Source of the DNA: Bradyrhizobium sp. CCBAU 051011
Lineage (GTDB): Bacteria; Pseudomonadota; Alphaproteobacteria; Rhizobiales; Xanthobacteraceae
DNA length: 64,000 bases
Direction: 5' to 3'
Assembly (NCBI RefSeq): GCF_009930815.1
Contig: NZ_CP022222.1
Span: 62,001 to 126,000, forward strand
Made by a program: the position numbers and the translations under genes. Position 1 is the first letter of the stretch. Each line of letters opens with the position of its first letter. This document shows, piece after piece, positions 60,003-64,000 of the stretch. Below the pieces are notes generated by a model. The model ran no database searches. It had not been told where the DNA came from and worked only from the letters and a program-made list of their open reading frames with translations.

Positions 60003-60758
60003 TCAGTATCTCGCTGCGACCGGTGCGCCGTAACCGCCGAAGCGGTAGTTGATGCGCAAGGTGACCATATCCACGTCCTGGCTGACCCGGTTGTTGAGCA
60101 CAGCGGCAAAAGGTGCGACAATCGTAAACGTATTATTGGCATCGCCCATGAACAGGTGGTCGTATTCAACGCCGACCGACCAGTTCGGTGCAAAGCCGTA
60201 CTCAAATCCGACACCCACGACGCCGCCCCAGCGGGTCGAGCTTGCCGAGGCCAGTTCAGCGCCGAAGTTAAGGTTGTCGAGGATGCTAAAGCGGTTGCTG
60301 GTCACCGCCGCGCCGCCCTTTACGTACAGCAGCACTTGATTCCAGGCGTAGCCGATCTGGCCGGTAAAGAGGCCGATGCCATCGGTTTTGGTGCGAAGGG
60401 AGAGCGTAGGATCGAACAGGCTGACGCGCGTATGGCTGAGATCCGCCCAATCGCCCTGGGCTTCCAGGCCAAACACCCACTGATTGGCTTGCCAGCGATA
60501 ACCGATCTGGCCGCCGACGACGCCGCCGGACCGCTCGTGGCAGCCCTCAGCGAAGGTGCCAACCACCGTGTTAACAAAATCCCAGCAGTTGCGGCTCTGA
60601 CCCCAGCCGCCGTTGGCGCCGATGTAGAAGCCGCCCCAGTTGTAGATCACCGGAAGCGGCGCGGGTGGCGGTGCCTTGACGGCCATATCAGCGGCCGAAG
60701 CGGGAGAGCCCATCCCGAGAGCAAGCAACCCGATAGTCCCCAGTAAAAACTTCTTCAT
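60003..60758 (-). CDS. Outer-membrane beta-barrel protein (Omp25/31 type)
   Basis: 251 aa. Signal peptide MKKFLLGTIGLLALGMGSPA, SA-ADM. An 8-strand barrel: WGGFYIGANGGWGQS, GGVVGGQIGYRWQANQWVFG, LEAQGDWAD, TGQIGYAWNQVLLYVKGGAA, GVVGVGFEYGFAPNWSVGVE, and a C-terminal strand VTLRINYRFGG ending near the aromatic ARY. A major surface protein in rhizobia. The terminator follows closely. Confidence 0.88.
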   Translation of the reverse strand: MKKFLLGTIGLLALGMGSPASAADMAVKAPPPAPLPVIYNWGGFYIGANGGWGQSRNCWDFVNTVVGTFAEGCHERSGGVVGGQIGYRWQANQWVFGLEAQGDWADLSHTRVSLFDPTLSLRTKTDGIGLFTGQIGYAWNQVLLYVKGGAAVTSNRFSILDNLNFGAELASASSTRWGGVVGVGFEYGFAPNWSVGVEYDHLFMGDANNTFTIVAPFAAVLNNRVSQDVDMVTLRINYRFGGYGAPVAARY

Positions 60759-61065
60759 CGTAATTTCTCCATCCCCCGTCGCCTTGTCGCGACCACCAAG
60801 TTGAAGTGCACTTCCGAATTACAACTGTAAGTAAGTTTGCATGATTTTCCCGGAAATGGCGTGACTTGCCGGCAACAGTCCGTTTTTGAAACAAGGCAGA
60901 CGCGTGTCAGAACTGTGGATTGACCTCCTTCATGTCAGCGCGACCCAACGGATAGTAGGCGGGTGAACGGCGGAAAGCTTTCCGCAGCGTGTCCAGCCAT
61001 CGCGATGCGCGCATCAACTTGGTGTCGGTCAACCGCTCCAGGTGCGCCCGAGGTAACGCCTACAC
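60759..61065. other. 307-bp intergenic stretch
   Basis: Holds the promoter of the porin-like gene and no gene of its own. Confidence 0.3.
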
Positions 61066-61245
61066 CTATTTCCGCTTCACGATCTCGAACCCGTTGGTCT
61101 CAAGCTCCGTCATAACCACCTTGGTCAGGTGAGCGGCCTCTTCCGGTTGTATCCAATGATCGTGCGAAGCGGGATCATCTTCCTTGGGATATTTGACAAA
61201 CGCGGAATGGATCGCGGCGTAGATCACGTCTCTCGGATCGGCCAT
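61066..61245 (-). CDS. Short conserved protein
   Basis: 59 aa from ATG 61245 with GGAGG upstream: MADPRDVIYAAIHSAFVKYP, WIQPEEAAHLTKVVMTELET, NGFEIVKRK. Small helical protein; phage-like neighbourhood. Function unknown. Confidence 0.6.
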   Translation of the reverse strand: MADPRDVIYAAIHSAFVKYPKEDDPASHDHWIQPEEAAHLTKVVMTELETNGFEIVKRK

Positions 61246-61618
61246 CGGCACTCCTCCATGCAAATAGCTTAGCTCATTTTCACCTAACAGCGGAGCACCA
61301 GCCGTTCAGGCATTCAAAACGCCTGCTTGCCCCAGGACGTTGCTGATAGACTTCGCGTGCCACTGCCCGCCGGGCACCGTCGCGACGCCTCCCGGCATGC
61401 AACTGTGAGCTTGACGGCAGCCGTCTCCTTTAAGCCAACCATTTGAAATCGGGCGGCGCATAGGTCGAGGTGCAAGTACGGGTGTACCGCGCGCGCCAAT
61501 TCAGAATGACAGAGCCGAACGATAACTAGCTATTAACCAAGTTGGATTATCTGGAGAGTTGGGCATTCGGGGCGCGTGTGCTGGCTTGCGGGCCAGCCGG
61601 TAGTGTAGGCGTGGACCC

Positions 61619-61825
61619 ATGGCCCTTGACCCCGAAGAGTTCGTCACCCTGACAGATCACGGCTCGATGAAACTGCGCGCGGCCGTATTGCGCGCGATGA
61701 CGTTGCTGCCCAAGGAACGCAAGCGGACAACAATCGTCCGCGAGAGTGAACCGGCGATCCTGAATTTCGAGCAGATCAAGAACCTTGCGGCGCAGTGGGA
61801 CGAACGGCTCATGCCAATCGACTGA
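61619..61825 (+). CDS. Short conserved protein upstream of SRAP remnant 3
   Basis: 68 aa: MALDPEEFVTLTDHGSMKLR, AAVLRAMTLLPKERKRTTIV, ILNFEQIKNLAAQWDER. Intact, twenty bases before the SRAP remnant, so it was probably its operon partner. Weak ribosome-binding site. Function unknown. Confidence 0.6.
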   Translation: MALDPEEFVTLTDHGSMKLRAAVLRAMTLLPKERKRTTIVRESEPAILNFEQIKNLAAQWDERLMPID

Positions 61826-61844
61826 CTAGTTTCCCTGCGCTGGT

Positions 61845-62222
61845 TTCAGTCGGGTCGACGAATACGCGCCCCGATCCGAAACGGAAACCAAGAAAAGGGA
61901 TGTGGTCTGGTTCGACCTCAACGAGGACCGTCCATTGTTCGCCTTCGCGGGCATGTGGACGACCTACAACGGGGAAGGCAGCACCAAGTCGAAGCCGATA
62001 GCGGGGCCGCACGGTCTATGGCTTTCTGACGACATCACCTAACGCCATCGTCGAGCCTATCCAACCGAAGGCGATGCCGGTGATCGTGACGACCGATGAA
62101 GAGCGCGATGTCTGGATGCGCACGCCGTGGGACGAAGCGAAGACGTTACAGCGTCCTCTGCCCGATGACGCCTTGAAGATCGTGATGCGTGGTGCGGACA
62201 AAGAAGACAAGGCTGTCGCATG
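61845..62222 (+). pseudogene. SRAP (YedK/HMCES-like) peptidase pseudogene, remnant 3 of 3
   Basis: Encodes [50 protein letters not shown]; after a two-base loss it continues in another frame as [60 protein letters not shown] and a stop at 62222. The N-terminal half including Cys2 is absent. It supplies the reference codons that prove the damage in remnant 2. Confidence 0.8.
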
Positions 62223-62256
62223 AACGTTACGTCGACTGTTTAAGTCGAGCGTTCGA

Positions 62257-62300
62257 TTTGGCCACGTACCGACGACTTCCGCTCTACCCCCTATAAACAG
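62257..62300. repeat. 44-bp repeat, copy 2
   Basis: Partner of 1134-1177: TTTGGCCACGTACCGACGAC, TTCCGCTCTACCCC, CTATAAACAG. It follows a SRAP remnant, whereas copy 1 precedes one (1809). No transposase nearby. Confidence 0.6.
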
Positions 62301-62907
62301 ACATCGTTAGCCTGCGTCGGCATGCATGCCCCGAAAAGTTTCAAACCAAATTTGCCCAGCCTAAACAAAGTTGTGCCCTGGTGGTCTTAATGATGGAACT
62401 GGCGCTTTTATCTAGCGTTGGCTTCTTCGGTTGATTGACTGGTTTCTCGCACCATCCCGCGCCAACAGTGACGAGTACCGATAACGACCAAAGCCAAGGG
62501 TGACAGGCGTCCGACGGGACCGACGTCTCAACGGCAAAGGGTCCAAAGGTCAGAGTCCAAACGGCCAGTGCAAAGCGAGGGTCAACCCTGCGGCAGCCGC
62601 CAGTCTGTCCGCAGCTAACTGGCAACATACATGCGACACGAAGGCCGCAAGGCTTTGAGGACCATCGGTCGTTCCGGTGGTCCTTTTCGTTTGGGCGCAA
62701 AATCCGTGCGGACGACGGCTCTTATCGCTTGACGCATGTTTTCAACTCAGTGATGGACAATTGTTTGGGCAGTAGTCGTTCAAAGAAATTAGACGACGAG
62801 CCTGCGCTGTGGCCACTCTGGGGCAAACAACGTTAGGTCAGCAGAACTGCATTTTCCGAATCAGCGAAGTGCTGTTTCCTCCTGATGGGGGCTCGTGTGG
62901 GATTGTC
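62301..62907. other. 600-bp gene-poor stretch
   Basis: No convincing gene; contains the terminator at 62660. Otherwise nothing recognised. Confidence 0.3.
62660..62690 (+). terminator. Rho-independent terminator
   Basis: GGACCAT, loop CGGTCGTTCCG, GTGGTCC, then TTTTCGTTT. No protein gene lies directly upstream, so the transcript it ends is unknown. Confidence 0.55.
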
Positions 62908-63165
62908 ATGCAATTCAACCGCGTCAGCGGTCTCGTCGAGGACCTGCATATATGGAGTGCGACAAGCAACGGCTTCTCCTTTGTGATCAGCTTTGAAACT
63001 TGCAGCGGTCCCGGCCTCCGCGGACGCCATGGTTACCTGGCATCTTGGCGCCCGATCCACCAAAGCCGATGCGCCATAAAGGTCGGCGGCTCTCCCTTTA
63101 TGACGCTTGTCGAGGCCGAGATCGCTTGCACCGCCATGCTCGCGCACCTGATCCGCCCAGGCTGA
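62908..63165 (+). CDS. Short conserved hypothetical protein
   Basis: 85 aa: MQFNRVSGLVEDLHIWSATS, NGFSFVISFETCSGPGLRGR, HGYLASWRPIHQSRCAIKVG, GSPFMTLVEAEIACTAML. The C-terminal part alternates like a small beta-sheet followed by a helix and looks constrained. Open frame back to 62809. Function unknown. Confidence 0.5.
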   Translation: MQFNRVSGLVEDLHIWSATSNGFSFVISFETCSGPGLRGRHGYLASWRPIHQSRCAIKVGGSPFMTLVEAEIACTAMLAHLIRPG

Positions 63166-63663
63166 TCAAAAGCTCTATCGCCATTCAACGCATCACATCA
63201 CACGTTCGCGGGTGACGTGGTAGCGCTTCGGCCTCTGCATGGACCGCATCTACCCGCCGCGCAAAATCGACCTATCCCCGTCGTTGCTCTGACGAGCGAT
63301 CCGGTCGGCCACCGCATGACTGGAGGATTGGTTCGACATCAAAGGCGGTCCACTCGCTCGGGCTTATCACGAACATCCGACCCTTGGCCTAAGGGTGACC
63401 GGCGTCGCCATTGCCCTCGCGCTCGGGTTTACTAACGAGTGCAACCTCGCCGCTCGTCGAGAGCAACGTCGAGATGGCGGAGGTCATCGCTGCTCGCGTC
63501 ACCCCCCTTCCAGGACACGACTTCGGTCATCCAATCTCGAATGACCGCCCTTGGTCCGTAGCCGAACAACGCTAAAGCATTCGTCATGTCGGGTCTCAGC
63601 AGGGGACCGCATGGCATGCGCAATTCCTCACCGCCGCTTGTGACCCAAATCGTAAATCAGCTC
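63166..63663. other. 500-bp stretch of probable gene debris
   Basis: One + frame (about 63325-63470: WFDIKGGPLARAYHEHPTLG, LRVTGVAIALALGF) looks coding-like but has no start and does not end cleanly. Not identified. Confidence 0.3.
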
Positions 63664-63735
63664 TAGCAGAACTGAGGCATTGGGCCATACGGTGCGATGG
63701 ATGCCACCGGCCTATGTGAAGCCCTACGCCAAGAG
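63664..63735 (+). mobile_element. IS110-family transposase fragment
   Basis: Encodes AELR and, after a one-base shift, LGHTVRWMPPAYVKPYAKRR. This matches residues 65-86 of the intact transposase at 5-1036 (LRALGHTVRLMPPSYVKAYL). Only this block remains. Confidence 0.7.
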
Positions 63736-63850
63736 GCGCCGTGTGGGCTGCATTACAGGATACACGTTGGCAGCGACCTTGGTCCGAGATATCCGTGGGC
63801 GGCGGGAACGGTCGCGGCCGCAAGCGCTTGGAGAATGCAAGGAGATTGAC

Positions 63851-64000
63851 ATGGAATTCAGGCAACTTCTCGTGCTGAGTGCCGTAATGCTGACGATGAC
63901 AGGGGGGCCCAGCTACGGTCAGGGCGGTAAAGAACCCTACGTGCGAGTGGCCGAGATCGAAATCGATCCGGTCCAGTTGGAGGCTTACCAGGCCGCAGTC
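63851..64000 (+). CDS. Exported antibiotic-biosynthesis-monooxygenase-like protein (5' part)
   Basis: AAGGAG seven bases before the ATG. Signal peptide EFRQLLVLSAVMLTMTGGPS, YG-QGG, then EPYVRVAEIEIDPVQLEAYQ, AAV, the opening strand and helix of the ABM ferredoxin-like fold (quinol monooxygenase type). The gene continues beyond the window. Confidence 0.65.
   Translation, partial: MEFRQLLVLSAVMLTMTGGPSYGQGGKEPYVRVAEIEIDPVQLEAYQAAV

Overview
The window looks like chromosome from a high-GC alphaproteobacterium, most likely Bradyrhizobium or a close relative. This rests on recognising many short protein families typical of that genus, a GcrA-type regulator (an alphaproteobacterial family), a phasin, a DUF1236 protein and FixK/FNR-type boxes. 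No rRNA, tRNA or CRISPR array was seen. The assignment is by inspection only.

Region 1 (1-22 kb) is an accessory zone. It opens with an IS110-family transposase, then carries a gene-poor stretch of phage-like remnants (GcrA-like regulator, zinc-ribbon protein, SRAP/YedK peptidase pseudogenes). After that come many very short genes: single-span membrane proteins of 26-49 aa, PilZ-like proteins, a three-member family ending in WLKSPG, DUF6894, a DUF892-type ferritin-like protein, a phasin and small secreted proteins. Three families of interspersed noncoding repeats lie between them. An IS3-family element (20345-21609, 3-bp target duplication GGT) splits the third WLKSPG paralogue.

Region 2 (22-51 kb) is a complete Wzx/Wzy-type exopolysaccharide locus. 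It contains a one-module A-PCP-TE enzyme, a polyprenyl-phosphate sugar-1-phosphate transferase, a Crp/Fnr regulator, two FkbM methyltransferases and a third methyltransferase, a flippase, three glycosyltransferases, a UDP/GDP-sugar dehydrogenase, a heparinase-like lyase, a two-domain oxidoreductase, an asparagine synthetase, a beta-helix protein, a Wzc-like co-polymerase/kinase, a Wza/ExoF-like export protein and a Wzy-like polymerase. The inferred flow is: the transferase primes the lipid carrier; glycosyltransferases, dehydrogenase and amidotransferase build a uronic-acid (possibly amidated) repeat; methyltransferases decorate it; Wzx and Wzy flip and polymerise it; Wzc and Wza control length and export; the lyase and beta-helix proteins trim or modify it. 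The A-PCP-TE protein may supply an acyl or aminoacyl decoration.

Region 3 (51-64 kb) is accessory again: a pentapeptide-repeat protein, more short conserved genes, an XRE regulator, a FixJ-like response regulator, a DUF4239 membrane protein, a Spy/LTXXQ protein, a DUF1269 protein and an outer-membrane beta-barrel. These are mixed with decayed genes (phage terminase small subunit, reverse transcriptase, DUF3300, SRAP, IS110 fragment). The last gene is cut by the window end.

The accessory flanks show strong decay. At least ten genes carry frameshifts, internal stops or truncations, in several cases provable by comparing paralogues inside the window.
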